Origin: Lactarius indigo
Taxonomy: Eukaryota > Basidiomycota > Agaricomycetes > Russulales > Russulaceae
NCBI GenBank assembly: GCA_025766275.1
Contig: JAFKAC010000039.1
Location: forward strand, 1 to 64,000
Reading direction: 5' to 3'
Length of the DNA: 64,000 nucleotides
Below, one piece after another: positions 32,520 through 43,053 of this stretch. The notes under the pieces were generated by a model. It was given only the letters and a program-made list of their open reading frames with translations, was not told where the DNA came from and did not search any database. The position numbers and the translations under genes are program-made. Each line of letters starts with the position of its first letter. Position 1 is the stretch's first letter.

Positions 32520-34487
32520 GTGGCGTACTCGACCAGAGACCAGTGGACGTCCTTCCGTCCCTATCATATCGAACGACGAGGAGATCGTAACGTACCAACA
32601 AGATTCCTGGGAGCAGCCCAGTGGAGAGAGCGAGGAGAAGACACCGGATACTTCGTAGAATTTAACGGCCCCAGCCGTTTCCGACCTGTTGAGTTCAATT
32701 TCGAACACCTCTGTTGGACCGAGGTTACTTGGAATCCCATAGATCATCGCTGGGACATTGTACGACCAGCCGGAAGAAATTACAACTGCGACATCGACGC
32801 CCGAGAACTCAATAGCCGAGCAGACTACGGTCCCATAGACGGACAAGCGCAAGAACATACGGACGAGGGAGTTAGCGGGGAAGAAACCTCCGAAAGTCAG
32901 TCCCCAAGTAGAGGAACTACGCCAGCAGAAGACGCCAGCCTTGGGGCCATCGGCGATCACATCATACAACAAACTGAGTCCCTCACTATTCACCAACCAG
33001 AACCCGAAGTAATTCACATTCACAGTCCAGCAGTCGCAATGGCAACTGCCACTATCACACACGAGGAACTGCTCACTACCGAAGCAAGAAATCAAATAGC
33101 ACTAGAAGAGCAACGACGTATCGCAGAAGAATCCAGAGCCAATCTCGCTCCCATTAATCCCTACACCGGTCATCGACTGACTGACGACGACGTAGCAATC
33201 CACCGCGCCATTGGGCCCGACGTAGCTGATCCTCCAAGTGGGGGAGGAGGAAACCCTGGCGATCTACCAGGAGGAGGAGGACCTCCATCAAGAGGACCCG
33301 GATTCGGAGGATTCCCTGGTGGACTACCAGGAGGATTCCCCGGAGGACCCCCAGGAGGAGGACATTCCGGAGGAGGACTACCAGGTGCAGGTCCCATTAT
33401 TCCCCCTCCAAGTAACAAATTAGCTGGTGAAGCACCAACAGTATTCGACGGAGAACGTGCCAAAGTGGAAGCGTTCCTTACACAATGGCATGTCTACTGG
33501 GGCATGAACGCAGACGAAGGCATTATGGCTACACCATATCGACGCGCCTTACTCTTCCTATCATACATCAAAGGAACTAACGTCAGCGAATGGGTGCTGG
33601 CCATGCTCACCTGGCTCAATGGCCAGATACAAGCAGGAATACCCCGTACGAGCGAAGGATTATGGAACGAAGTCACGCGAAGCTTTATGCAACGCTTCCG
33701 AAACACAATGGAGCAAGAACAAGCTCAATACGAGCTCAAGAAAGGAGTCAAAATGATCGGGGGCAATCTAGATGAGTATTGCACCCAATTCGAACAGTTA
33801 ATACGCCGCGCTCAGTACAGACTCGACGATCCGCAAACGCTTGATCTATTCGCAAGCGGATTACCAAAAGACCTATATGAAAAGGTCTACACTCTCGACA
33901 ACCCCCGCAACTACCGTGAATGGAAAGAAGCAGCCACCACTCGTCAACAGCAATATCTTCACCTTAAAGCGGTATTGAACAAAGGAGTTCCCCCTGGACA
34001 AGGGCAAGGGAAACAGCGACAACAACGACAGTGGCAAGGGCCACCGAGGAGTTCATGGCAGCCAAGAAATTTACGAGATCCAAACGCCATGGACACCTCT
34101 GCAGATCGAATTCGAGGAAGGCTCGCGGGAGCTGAGGACATACTCGCCCCTCGCCCTCCATATCGACCAAGAGGAGGATTTTTACAGAGGGGAGGAGGAC
34201 GTAACAACCAAAGGCCAGTCACGTGTTATAACTGTGGAAAGGACGGACACATGGCCCGCTATTGCAGACAACCGCCGAGGGAAAATCAACCCCAAGCATC
34301 GACCAGTCGGTATATCGACACCGACTATCATCAACAAGAGCCAGAAGTCGCTACCAGGGCGGTCCAAGACATACCCCCTCAACAGCGCGCCAGCGACTGG
34401 CTTAATGGAGTAGCCGGAGAATCAGATGACGTAAAGGACATTATCCTCCAACAATTATGGAAAAAGGAGGGTTTTCAGGACGCCTGA
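32520..34487 (+). CDS. gag: element A Gag (non-AUG start proposed)
   Basis: Structural protein forming the virus-like particle. The conserved reading begins around a GTG at 32,520 (A at -3, G at +4); the first ATG in any frame after the presumed transcript start is at 33,039, in frame. Upstream of it about 173 codons encode a conserved block ('RDQWTSFRPYHIERRGDRNV', 'VEFNFEHLCWTEVTWNPIDH'). Downstream come a Gly/Pro-rich spacer, the Retrotrans_gag core ('FLTQWHVYWGMN', 'LLFLSYIKGTNVSEWVL') and one zinc knuckle, CYNCGKDGHMARYC (CX2CX4HX4C). It ends 'KKEGFQDA'. It overlaps pol by about 30 bases with a -1 slippery site. About 655 residues if GTG is used. Confidence 0.85.
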   Translation: MAYSTRDQWTSFRPYHIERRGDRNVPTRFLGAAQWRERGEDTGYFVEFNGPSRFRPVEFNFEHLCWTEVTWNPIDHRWDIVRPAGRNYNCDIDARELNSRADYGPIDGQAQEHTDEGVSGEETSESQSPSRGTTPAEDASLGAIGDHIIQQTESLTIHQPEPEVIHIHSPAVAMATATITHEELLTTEARNQIALEEQRRIAEESRANLAPINPYTGHRLTDDDVAIHRAIGPDVADPPSGGGGNPGDLPGGGGPPSRGPGFGGFPGGLPGGFPGGPPGGGHSGGGLPGAGPIIPPPSNKLAGEAPTVFDGERAKVEAFLTQWHVYWGMNADEGIMATPYRRALLFLSYIKGTNVSEWVLAMLTWLNGQIQAGIPRTSEGLWNEVTRSFMQRFRNTMEQEQAQYELKKGVKMIGGNLDEYCTQFEQLIRRAQYRLDDPQTLDLFASGLPKDLYEKVYTLDNPRNYREWKEAATTRQQQYLHLKAVLNKGVPPGQGQGKQRQQRQWQGPPRSSWQPRNLRDPNAMDTSADRIRGRLAGAEDILAPRPPYRPRGGFLQRGGGRNNQRPVTCYNCGKDGHMARYCRQPPRENQPQASTSRYIDTDYHQQEPEVATRAVQDIPPQQRASDWLNGVAGESDDVKDIILQQLWKKEGFQDA

Positions 34488-35832
34488 ACCCATCGGCCTG
34501 GGTGAGGGCAGTTAATTGTAACAGTGTAATCATGACTCGCTATCGTTCTATGAGAGTTCCAGTATCGATTCGCACCAGTTACGCAATGGCCGACATACGC
34601 GCTTTAGTCGACTCGGGAGCAACCCACTGCTTCATGAAACCATCTTTCGCAAAAAGAATGGGACTTGGGACTAAACTACTTGACGTCCCAAAGAAAATAT
34701 GGAATATTGACAACACTGAAAACAAATCGGGGCGTATTACTCATTATACGGATGTTGACGTCCAAACTAAAGGAATCCACAAGGAAATGCGTTTCCTCAT
34801 CACCGACATAGGCAACGAAGACATCGTACTAGGATACCCTTGGCTCGCCATTTACGACCCGCACATCAAATGGTCACAAGCAGCCATCCATGAAGATATG
34901 CTCCCCATTATCATTCGCTCAACCAATCCCTACATCAAGACAACAACGATTGCGGCAGCCACCTCTCAAAACGACGACTATGAAGTTGTACACTCTTGTG
35001 TTATCACAGATGAACAACGACAACAATTTGAGGAAGGATGTCAAATTAGAGCCACCGCTACGGACCTCGCTATTGCTGCTCAGCAGTATACCACTAAAGC
35101 TGAGTTACCTCCCGAATATCGCGAATTCGAACGACTCTTCAGCGAAGAAGCATCGGACAGGTTTCCGCCCAGCAGGCCCTGGGATCATGCCATCGAATTC
35201 AAACCAGGAACAGCCGACGCCATCGATTGCAAAATATACCCCATGACTCAAGAAGAAGACAAGAAACTGCGCGAATGGATCGACGAACAACTAAAAAAGG
35301 GATACATACGACCCTCTAAATCTCCATACGCCTCATCCTTCTTTTTCATTAAGAAGAAGGATGGTAAGTTGCGGCCCGTACAGGACTACCGAAAAATCAA
35401 CGCTGTCACCATCCGCAACCAATACCCACTTCCCCTTATCTCTGACCTGATCACCGATCTCAGTAATGCCCACATCTATACCAAGCTCGACGTAAGATGG
35501 GGGTACAACAACATACGCATCAAAGAAGGAGACGAGGAAAAAGCGGCGTTTAAAACACGATATGGACTATTTGAACCAACGGTGATGTTTTTCGGCTTAA
35601 CCAACTCCCCAGCAACGTTCCAGACTATGATGAACTTCATCTTCAGGGACATCATTGCGAAGCACGAAAAACGCGGCACAGTTATTCGGGTATACATGGA
35701 CGATATCGGCATCGCCACGGGTCTTACTCACTCCTTATCGGATCACATTGAAGCAGTGAAAGACGTCCTCCGCGTATCCGCGGAACATGACCTATATTAC
35801 AAACTCGAGAAATGTCTCTTCCACTCCCCGCG
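34457..35832 (+). pseudogene. pol: element A Pol, segment 1 (protease and most of reverse transcriptase)
   Basis: Contains the aspartic protease 'ALVDSGATHCF' and reverse transcriptase up to 'YMDDIGIATG' and 'KLEKCLFHSPR'. Cut at 35,832 by the LTR of element B, so it is disrupted as it stands. The frame resumes at 43,516. Confidence 0.9.
34469..34475 (+). promoter_or_regulatory. element A gag-pol -1 frameshift site GGGTTTT
   Basis: In the gag frame the codons are GAG GGT TTT, so the heptamer is G GGT TTT, a canonical X XXY YYZ slippery site. Gag ends at 34,487 and pol is open in the -1 frame. The same heptamer at the same codon is present in elements B (41,054-41,060) and C (48,941-48,947). 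Confidence 0.8.
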
Positions 35833-36289
35833 TGTAACGCCGTCACGACGTTAGCTCGACTTGAGCTTGGACAAGGCGACTTGACGACTTAGCTAATCAC
35901 GCACGATGGCGTATGGCACGAAGGCAGGCTCCAGATGCTCGAAGACACTGGTGAATATAGACAGCTTCCTCTGAGAAGCGAAGCTCGCAGTTCGAAAGAG
36001 AAGAGACAAGAAGTGACGATTGAAGAAGACCAAGATGGCGTATCTTGGTCTTCCGCAGCTACCTTAAATACAAGAAGAGCAGGCTTTCAAGCGCTGCTAT
36101 GAGTCACCGTATCGTAGCGTCCAACGTATCGCGTAAGTACCGCAATCCTACTACTACTACTACCTGTACTAGGATCGAGTCATCCTTCAACGCCTAACTC
36201 CTACCGTAAACCCCGAGTCCGTGACTAATATACCTTACAGCCGTAGCCACAACCGGTACAGTAAGGGTTCCGTGCGGACAACCGTAACA
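35833..36289 (-). repeat. element B 3' LTR
   Basis: On the minus strand it begins TGTTACGG and ends GCGTTACA. 456 of 457 bases match 43,054-43,510. Confidence 0.96.
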
Positions 36290-36302
36290 TCACCCCCTTT
36301 TC
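36290..36302 (-). promoter_or_regulatory. element B polypurine tract
   Basis: On the minus strand GAAAAGGGGGTGA directly abuts the 3' LTR, the usual plus-strand primer. The same tract is found in A and C. Confidence 0.8.
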
Positions 36303-36319
36303 AACGTGAGACCCCAGAC

Positions 36320-39300
36320 TCACCGAAAGTCTCGCGCCGTCCACGTAGACTGCTCGTCGCTAATCCTCTCAAAAACATTGGCCCGTTCCAACCGGTAGAT
36401 ACAGTCCCTCTTGTCGTCCCTCGCCGACAACCGCATGGCCTGGAGTTGACGAATGCGGGCCGCGAGCCGCTCTTCTTCGTACGCGGCTGCGCGGTAGCGT
36501 GTCACTTCCGCAGTCAGGGACTCATCCCCGATGCGGTTCAGTGCGCGGTCCGTGATCTTATCGGAGGCGAGGATGACTAAGTCCTCGTGGGCGATGAAGG
36601 CGCGTCCCGCTGCCGATAGCATCGGATGGGCGTAGAGGGGTTTGCCGTAGAGATGGGGGGAGCCGGGGATGAGCCCTAGTACAAATGGGTTCGCACCTCC
36701 TACGATCTGCACATGACTGGCGTTCCTTTCTACGCCATCGGGTCCGGTGATGGGGAAGTGAATGTAATGGGGCTGTCGATTCGCCCGGAACCCTTCAGGC
36801 GCAAGGACCTGCGCAGGGTCGTCGTCGTGCGTGATGGGGGTGTGAAATGCGACGCCGGGCAGTCGCACACGTCCTCGAGACATGGCGGTTCCGTCGGTGT
36901 GAACGAGCCATGGGGTGATTCGGGGATTAGTAGGGTGGCTGTGCGTTCGAAGGAGGGGGTGTCTGACCGGGTAGTAATCCTCGTCGTCAGCGTGAGCCTC
37001 GTCGTGAGGGAACGCTGCCTGCGCTGCCGCAACTCGCTCAACCTCTTCTGCGCTAAGCGCAGTTGTTCGTCGGCCCACTCCTTCGCCGTCCTCCGCCAGT
37101 CCTCCGCTGCTTCTAACTCCAGTTGGGTCTTCGAGGGGACGGTCGGCAGGGAGAATTCCCCGCGTGCCGATAAGGTCGTCACCCGGGGGGATGACGGCAA
37201 TGGGTTCTCGATTGCCGTCGTCGTCTCGGAAGATGTGAGGGATGGCATGCTGCTGCTCGTCGTCGGGCTGGCGAGTCGGGTCGGGGAACCTCTGTAGGAC
37301 ATTAGCCCATTCTTGAGCGGTGATATGCCCCGGTCGCATGTTTGCAGGTGTGTACGGAGTGAGCTGGACCTGTGGAACCACGGTTTCTTCGTCGTTTTCG
37401 ATGAGGTTGGCGGCGTCTTGTGCGACTTGGTCGAGGAGGATCGCCGTGGTGACATGTCTGAGAGGAGAAGTGGGCATAGAAGTACGAGAGGAGCGGAGAT
37501 GGGAGTGATACTCTCCCTGACCGTCTTCGAACTGGCTTTTAAGATGGCGAATAGTCGCTCGGCCCGTTTGGTACTCCTCTATCGCGTCTGGGGCAAATAC
37601 GTCATCCTTATCGACCCACTGATTCTCCGAGTCCGGATACCCCTTCCATTTGATGAGGTATTGGAGTTTCTTGCGGCGGCCGAAATGCCGTGAGTCCAGA
37701 ATAGCTTCGACTTCGTATTCTTCCTCTCCTTCCACCAGATCCGGTGGTGGTCGTGGGAAGTTCTCGCCATGCATGGTCGTGCTTTTGTATGGCGTGAGAA
37801 GATCGATGTGAAACACTGGATGGATGCTCCACTGCGTGGGAAGCTCAAGTCGATAGTTATAAGGGGACATCACCTGAGTCACTTTAAATGGTCCGTGGCG
37901 TCGCGCCGCCAGCTTCGCCGTGGGTTGATTAGTTCGTAAGTGTTTCCCCTCTAACCATACCTGGTCGCCGATCCGATACCGTGGGGTGTTTTTATGTCGG
38001 ATCCAGCTGTCTTGTGCCTTTTTGATAAGGGTTTGCGCGAGTTGACGCGCTTCTTTCAGTTGTGTCAGCCTTGTGATCACGTTTGGAATAGGGGATGGCT
38101 TATCCGTCCAATCAGCCGTCGGGTTGTATCCCATGAGAAGCATGAACGGTGATTGTTTCGTGTGTTCATGGGGCCAGTTGTTGTGAGCGAATTCTGCTAT
38201 GGGGAGGTATTCCGCCCAGTTATCTTGACGCTCGTTAGCCCAGAATCGCAGATATTGCTCGAGCCACTGATTGGTTCGCTCGGACTGCCCGTCCGTGCGT
38301 GGATGGTAGGCTGTGGAAATATTTTGTTGGATGCCTAGTATACGGCACACTTCCCGTGTGAATTTGGAGGTGAATCGGGGGTCGCGGTCACTGATAACTT
38401 TACGCGGTAGTCCGAATCGCTTGAATACGTGATTGACGTACAGAACGGCGGTCCCCTCTGCTGTCACTTCCTCGTTACATGGGATGAATATGGAGGCCTT
38501 GCTGCAGTCGTGGTCCGTAACGGTCAAGATGCTGTCATACGACCGCGAGGTCGGTAATTTGGTGATGAAGTCTAGGGCAATAGTGTGGAAAGGGGGAGCG
38601 TCCGTAGCTGGGGTGATTGGGTGTAATGGGGCGCGAGTGGGTCGAGTGTTGACCTTATTTCGCTGGCAGTCAGCACATCCTGTGACGTACTCATATACAT
38701 CTCGGCGAATGCTTGGCCACCAGTAGTGTCGTTCTACGATTCGTTGTGTCCTGCTTATTCCGGGGTGTCCATGTACCGGTAGGTCGTGATGGTCCTGTAT
38801 GATGGCCCTATGCGCCGTCATTGGTCCCGTAACCACCAGTCGTCCATCCTTGTACCATTCTCCTTCTATTTTTTTGAGGCGATGGGCATCAATCCACGTC
38901 TTGATTATGGCAGGGTCTTGTCGTCGTCTCGGTTGTTGCATCATGGGATGTATTTCCAGTGCACGCGCGACGTTAGTGGCTCGTACGAAGACTTCCGGAG
39001 GTAGGACAACCACACCTTGGTTATCTTCTTCTCCCTGGTCGTAGTCCGGTCGTCTCGATAACGCATCCGCTCGGCCATTGTTTTTTCCTTTGATATGATG
39101 GATTTCGAAGTCGTATTCCATCAACTCCAATACTTCTCGGGCGACCCTTCGGCTAATCTTTTGCGGCGTCTTCCAATACTGCAGGTTTAAATGATCTGAG
39201 AATATCTTGATCTTGTGTGGGGATCCTGCGAGTAGGGGGCGCCAGTGTTGGAGAGCCTTTACGATGGCAAGGAGTTCTAGGTCGTAAATGTCGTAGTTGC

Positions 39301-41131
39301 GTTCTGCTTCGCTTAGCGTTGCAGAGTAGTATCCTATTGGGTGCTTGCGCCCGTCACTTTTTCGTTGTAGGAGGACTGCACCCACCGCAAACCCGGAGGC
39401 GTCGACCTCCAACTCAAATTGTTCTTGTAGGTTGGGGTGTGCCAACACTGGCTCCTCGGTTACAAGACGTTTGAGGGTTTTGAATGCGTGGTCCTCTTCT
39501 TCTGTCCATCGCCATTCGGCATCTTTTCTTGTAAGTCGATTTAATGGTCGGGCGTGTGTGGCGAAACCTCGGATGAATAAGCGGTAAAAGTTACAGAAGC
39601 CCAAGAAAGAGCGTACGTCCCTGACTTTAGTTGGTGTCGGCCAGTCCTTGATACCGCGAACTTTTACCGGGTCCATGCGAGTTACCCCCTTTTCAAGGAT
39701 TACCCCCAGGTAATCCATCCGAGGTTGGTGGAAAAGGCACTTCTCAAGTTTGAAGTAAAGATCGTGCTCCTGAGCGACGCGAAGAACGTCCGTAACCGCC
39801 GCGACATGGTCTGCGGAGTCGTGACCCTCACGCGTCGCAATCCCAATATCGTCCATATATACTCGGATGATGGTGCCGCGGAGTTCGTGTTTCGCGATTG
39901 TGTCCCGGTAAATGTGGTTCATCATTGTTTGGAAAGTCGCGGGCGAGTTTGTGAGGCCGAAGAACATGACTGTCGGCTCGAAGAGGCCAAATTTGGTTTT
40001 GAAGGCCGCCTTCTCCTGGTCGCCGTCCCGGATACGAATGTTGTTATATCCCCAACGGATGTCGAGTTTGGTGTAAATGTGCGCGTTACTGAGGTCGTAG
40101 ATGAGGTCTTGAATGAGGGGAAGGGGATATTGGTTGCGTATGGTGTGAGAGTTAATCACCCGATAGTCCTGTACCGGGCGTAGTTTTCCGTCCTTCTTTT
40201 TAATGAAGAAAAATGAGGACGCGTACGGGGAGATCGAAGGGCGCAAATATCCTTGCTTAAGTTTTTCGTCCAGAAATTCTTTGAGCTTGCCCTCCTCTTC
40301 TTGTGTCAATGGGTATATTTTGCAGTCTATAGCTGACGGCGCATTTGGTTTGAAGTCGATGGCATGATCCCATGGCCTTGGAGGAGGGAAGCGTTGGGAC
40401 GCTTCTTCGCTGAAGAGCTGTCGGAACGCTTGATAGACCGCCGGTAGTTCTACGGGCGGTTCTTCTTTCTTTGCCTGGATTGCTAGCTCGGTGGACGTGG
40501 TAGCGCGTAGATGTACGCTTTCTTCGTCCAGTTCCTCGGCGATTTCCTCTTTTTGGTCATTAGTGAGGGTGGCGGCGATGATAGTATGCTGATGGAAACT
40601 GTCCTGCGTACTAATCACCACTGGCATAATGTCCTCGTGTATTGCCGCGTCGCGCCAGTTAATAGTTGGTTCATAGGTGGCCAGCCATGGGTATCCCAGC
40701 ACAATTTCTTCGGTTCCTAAGTCCGTGACGAGGAACCGCATCGTCCTATGGTATCCTTTGGCGTATACATCGAGATCGGTATAGTGAGTGATGGACCCAG
40801 CTTTATTTTCCGTCTGGTCGATGTTCCAGATTTTTCGTGGCTGCGCCAGGGGCTGTGTACCAATGCCCATTTTCTTTATGAATCGTGGGTTCATGAAGTT
40901 GTCGGTAGCTCCGGAGTCTACCAGTACTCTTATGTCGGCCATTCGGTAATTCGTGCGTATCGAGACTGGAATTCGAAGAGAACGAAAGCGTGTCATGATT
41001 ACAGAATTACAATTTAGAGCCCTCACCCAGGCCGATGGGTTCAGGCGCTCCGAAAACCCTCTCTTCCCCATAAGTCCTGCAATATCAGGTCCTTTACTTC
41101 GTCGGGCGCGTTGGCGACCCCAGTAAGCCAC
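36320..41131 (-). CDS. pol: element B Pol polyprotein
   Basis: An open frame of about 1,600 codons, expressed by -1 frameshifting at 41,054-41,060. Domains in order: protease ('VLVDSGATDNF'), reverse transcriptase ('VYMDDIGIAT'), RNase H ('EVDASGFAVGAVLL'), integrase zinc finger ('HYWWPSIRRDVYEYVTGCADC'), integrase core ('ISDRDPRF', 'HPRTDGQSERTNQWLEQ'), a GPY/F-like segment ('RRHGPFKVTQVM') and chromodomain ('LQYLIKWKGYPDSENQWV'). A long C-terminal region follows, related to that of A and C ('FVLGLIPGSPHLYGKPLYAH'). No internal stop is seen, so pol looks functional even though gag of this copy is frameshifted. Confidence 0.93.
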   Translation of the reverse strand: MAYWGRQRARRSKGPDIAGLMGKRGFSERLNPSAWVRALNCNSVIMTRFRSLRIPVSIRTNYRMADIRVLVDSGATDNFMNPRFIKKMGIGTQPLAQPRKIWNIDQTENKAGSITHYTDLDVYAKGYHRTMRFLVTDLGTEEIVLGYPWLATYEPTINWRDAAIHEDIMPVVISTQDSFHQHTIIAATLTNDQKEEIAEELDEESVHLRATTSTELAIQAKKEEPPVELPAVYQAFRQLFSEEASQRFPPPRPWDHAIDFKPNAPSAIDCKIYPLTQEEEGKLKEFLDEKLKQGYLRPSISPYASSFFFIKKKDGKLRPVQDYRVINSHTIRNQYPLPLIQDLIYDLSNAHIYTKLDIRWGYNNIRIRDGDQEKAAFKTKFGLFEPTVMFFGLTNSPATFQTMMNHIYRDTIAKHELRGTIIRVYMDDIGIATREGHDSADHVAAVTDVLRVAQEHDLYFKLEKCLFHQPRMDYLGVILEKGVTRMDPVKVRGIKDWPTPTKVRDVRSFLGFCNFYRLFIRGFATHARPLNRLTRKDAEWRWTEEEDHAFKTLKRLVTEEPVLAHPNLQEQFELEVDASGFAVGAVLLQRKSDGRKHPIGYYSATLSEAERNYDIYDLELLAIVKALQHWRPLLAGSPHKIKIFSDHLNLQYWKTPQKISRRVAREVLELMEYDFEIHHIKGKNNGRADALSRRPDYDQGEEDNQGVVVLPPEVFVRATNVARALEIHPMMQQPRRRQDPAIIKTWIDAHRLKKIEGEWYKDGRLVVTGPMTAHRAIIQDHHDLPVHGHPGISRTQRIVERHYWWPSIRRDVYEYVTGCADCQRNKVNTRPTRAPLHPITPATDAPPFHTIALDFITKLPTSRSYDSILTVTDHDCSKASIFIPCNEEVTAEGTAVLYVNHVFKRFGLPRKVISDRDPRFTSKFTREVCRILGIQQNISTAYHPRTDGQSERTNQWLEQYLRFWANERQDNWAEYLPIAEFAHNNWPHEHTKQSPFMLLMGYNPTADWTDKPSPIPNVITRLTQLKEARQLAQTLIKKAQDSWIRHKNTPRYRIGDQVWLEGKHLRTNQPTAKLAARRHGPFKVTQVMSPYNYRLELPTQWSIHPVFHIDLLTPYKSTTMHGENFPRPPPDLVEGEEEYEVEAILDSRHFGRRKKLQYLIKWKGYPDSENQWVDKDDVFAPDAIEEYQTGRATIRHLKSQFEDGQGEYHSHLRSSRTSMPTSPLRHVTTAILLDQVAQDAANLIENDEETVVPQVQLTPYTPANMRPGHITAQEWANVLQRFPDPTRQPDDEQQHAIPHIFRDDDGNREPIAVIPPGDDLIGTRGILPADRPLEDPTGVRSSGGLAEDGEGVGRRTTALSAEEVERVAAAQAAFPHDEAHADDEDYYPVRHPLLRTHSHPTNPRITPWLVHTDGTAMSRGRVRLPGVAFHTPITHDDDPAQVLAPEGFRANRQPHYIHFPITGPDGVERNASHVQIVGGANPFVLGLIPGSPHLYGKPLYAHPMLSAAGRAFIAHEDLVILASDKITDRALNRIGDESLTAEVTRYRAAAYEEERLAARIRQLQAMRLSARDDKRDCIYRLERANVFERISDEQSTWTARDFR

Positions 41132-43033
41132 TCTTTGGCTCTTTCTTCGGCGGTTTTGCTAGTTGAAGCGGCCTGTATTTGGGCCGCCGGGGTTTCTTGT
41201 GCGTAGTAGTCCGTCTCCGCTGCGCGGACGGTCGATGACCCGACACTTTGCGGCTGCCATTGCCGGGGCTGTCTGGGATGGGGGCAATTTCGTGAGAGAT
41301 GACCCGGTGCGTTACAGTTATAGCATAACACCGTCCTTAGGTCTCGTCGTGACCCCCCTCTTCCTCGTCCCCTTGCTCCGGGCCCTCCTCTTGGCGGGAA
41401 GGGAGGTAGGCCGGTATAAGGCGGTTTGCTATAGTCGATCTCTTCCGATCCTGCCAACCGCGCCTTCGTTCGATCTGCGGAGGTGTCCATGGCCCAAGGG
41501 TTCGCGAGGTTTTGCGGAATGGTCCATCCTGCGTTACCCACTTTCTTCGGCTTGGTGTCTTTATACTCATCCACCCGAGCTCGGATGTGGATGTAGTTGC
41601 GTTGTCGGCGAAGCGTTGCCCGCTTCCATTCGTCAAACGTTTCTGGTTCGTCCAAATCGTACGTTTTCTCGTATAGCTTTTTTTGGTAGTCCCTTGGTGA
41701 ACAAGTCGATGGTCTGGGGGTCGTTGAGTCGGTATCCCGCCTTTCTAGCGGCTTCTTCAAATTCGTTGACGTATTTGTCGATATCCCCGTCGACCATTTT
41801 GAGTCCCTTCCTTAGAAGCGCTTGAGCTTGTTCTCGCTCGAGGGTGTTGACGAACCTTTGGTTGAACCCCTCCGCTACTGCATTCCACAGATCCCTTGTA
41901 TGTTGGTCTATTCCTCGTTGTATTTGACGGTTAAGCCACTTGAGGTACGAGAGCACCCATTCGCTGACGGATACTCCTTTTATGTAGGATAGGAATAGGA
42001 GGCTTCTTCGATAGTCGTTACGCATGACCGAGGTGTCGAGGTTCATTCCCCAGTATACGTGCCATTGTGTGAGGAAGGAGTCTACTTTAGTGCGGTCTCC
42101 ATCAAAAATTGTGGGAGGTTCACCGGTCAGTTTCTCGTGTCCGTGTCCTCCTCCTCCTCCTCCCGGTGGTCCTCCGCCTTCGTTTCCATCTGGTGGCCCC
42201 CCGCCTGGTGGGTTATTTGGGAGATCTGGTGGATTGCCTCCTCCTCCGGGGCGTCGAGGAAAGTCTCCTCCTGGTGGTCCTCCCCATCCCGGCGGAGGGT
42301 CCAGGGATAGTCCTCGCTGTCGTCCATTCCCCGACGGGGGGTCTCCTTGATCGGGTCCGATAGCCCGAAAGATGGCTGCGTCATCTGCAGTCATGCGATG
42401 CCCGGTCTCTGGATTAATGGGCATGAGGTTGCGTTGTGATTCTTGTCTAATTGCTTCCGCTGCTTCTCGCGCAGCTTGCTCCCTGACTTGCATAATTTCT
42501 TCGGCCGTCATGGTGGTAGTTGCCATTTCTGCTGCCGGTGATCGTACGTGAATGACCTCTGGTTGGTCTGAAATGTGGAGAGACTCAGCTTGCTGGATGG
42601 TGTATTGCTCGATAGGCCCGACGCTTGCCGGCCGATTTTCTTCACTTTGTTCGTCTTCTTCAGTTTCCTCGCTGACTGCCTCTCCAGTAGAGTGTTCTCG
42701 TAGTTGGCCGTCAATGGGCCCCCAGTCAGCTCGGGAGTTGAGTTCGCGTGCGTCGATATCGCACTGGTATTGTCTCCCTGCGGGTCTGATAACGTCCCAA
42801 CGGTGGTCTATGGGGTTCCACGTAACTTCTACCCAGCACAGGTGGTCGAAATTGAACTCAACGGGTCTGAACCTTGTAGGTCCGTTGAACTCTACAAAGT
42901 ATCCGGTTTCGTCTCCTCGGTCCCTCCACCTGGCTGCTCCTAAGAATCGAGTGGGTACGTTACGGTCTCCTCTTCGTTCTAGATAATAAGGACGAAAATT
43001 CGTCCACTGGTCCCTAGTGTTGACAGTCGCCAC
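41041..43033 (-). CDS. gag: element B Gag, broken by a frameshift in an A7 run
   Basis: The first part (43,033 to about 41,690) holds the conserved N-terminal block ('NTRDQWTNFRPYYLERRGDR'), a Gly/Pro-rich spacer and the gag core. The second part (to 41,041) holds the zinc knuckle CYNCNAPGHLSRNC and the slippery site. The frames change at seven T (plus strand) at 41,678-41,684, where six would keep the frame ('LPK(K)LYEK' in the related elements). As in A and C, there is no ATG before the gag core: the putative start is GTG at 43,033 (A at -3, G at +4) and the first ATG is at 42,526, in frame. Confidence 0.82.
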
Positions 43034-43040
43034 AATGAGG

Positions 43041-43051
43041 ATCTTGGTCTT
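43041..43051 (-). promoter_or_regulatory. element B primer-binding site (self-priming type)
   Basis: AAGACCAAGAT on the minus strand, two bases from the 5' LTR. It is complementary to ATCTTGGTCTT in the LTR (43,247-43,257, minus strand). Confidence 0.65.
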
Positions 43052-43053
43052 AA

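Noticed and set aside
36221..36580. Plus-strand open frame spanning the inner edge of the element B LTR (and the matching start at 43,442)
   Set aside because: It begins inside the LTR and runs antisense to pol; at 43,442 the same LTR start only happens to fuse to element A pol.
36713..42986. Plus-strand frames across element B (for example 41,163-41,825)
   Set aside because: Antisense to intact gag and pol of element B.
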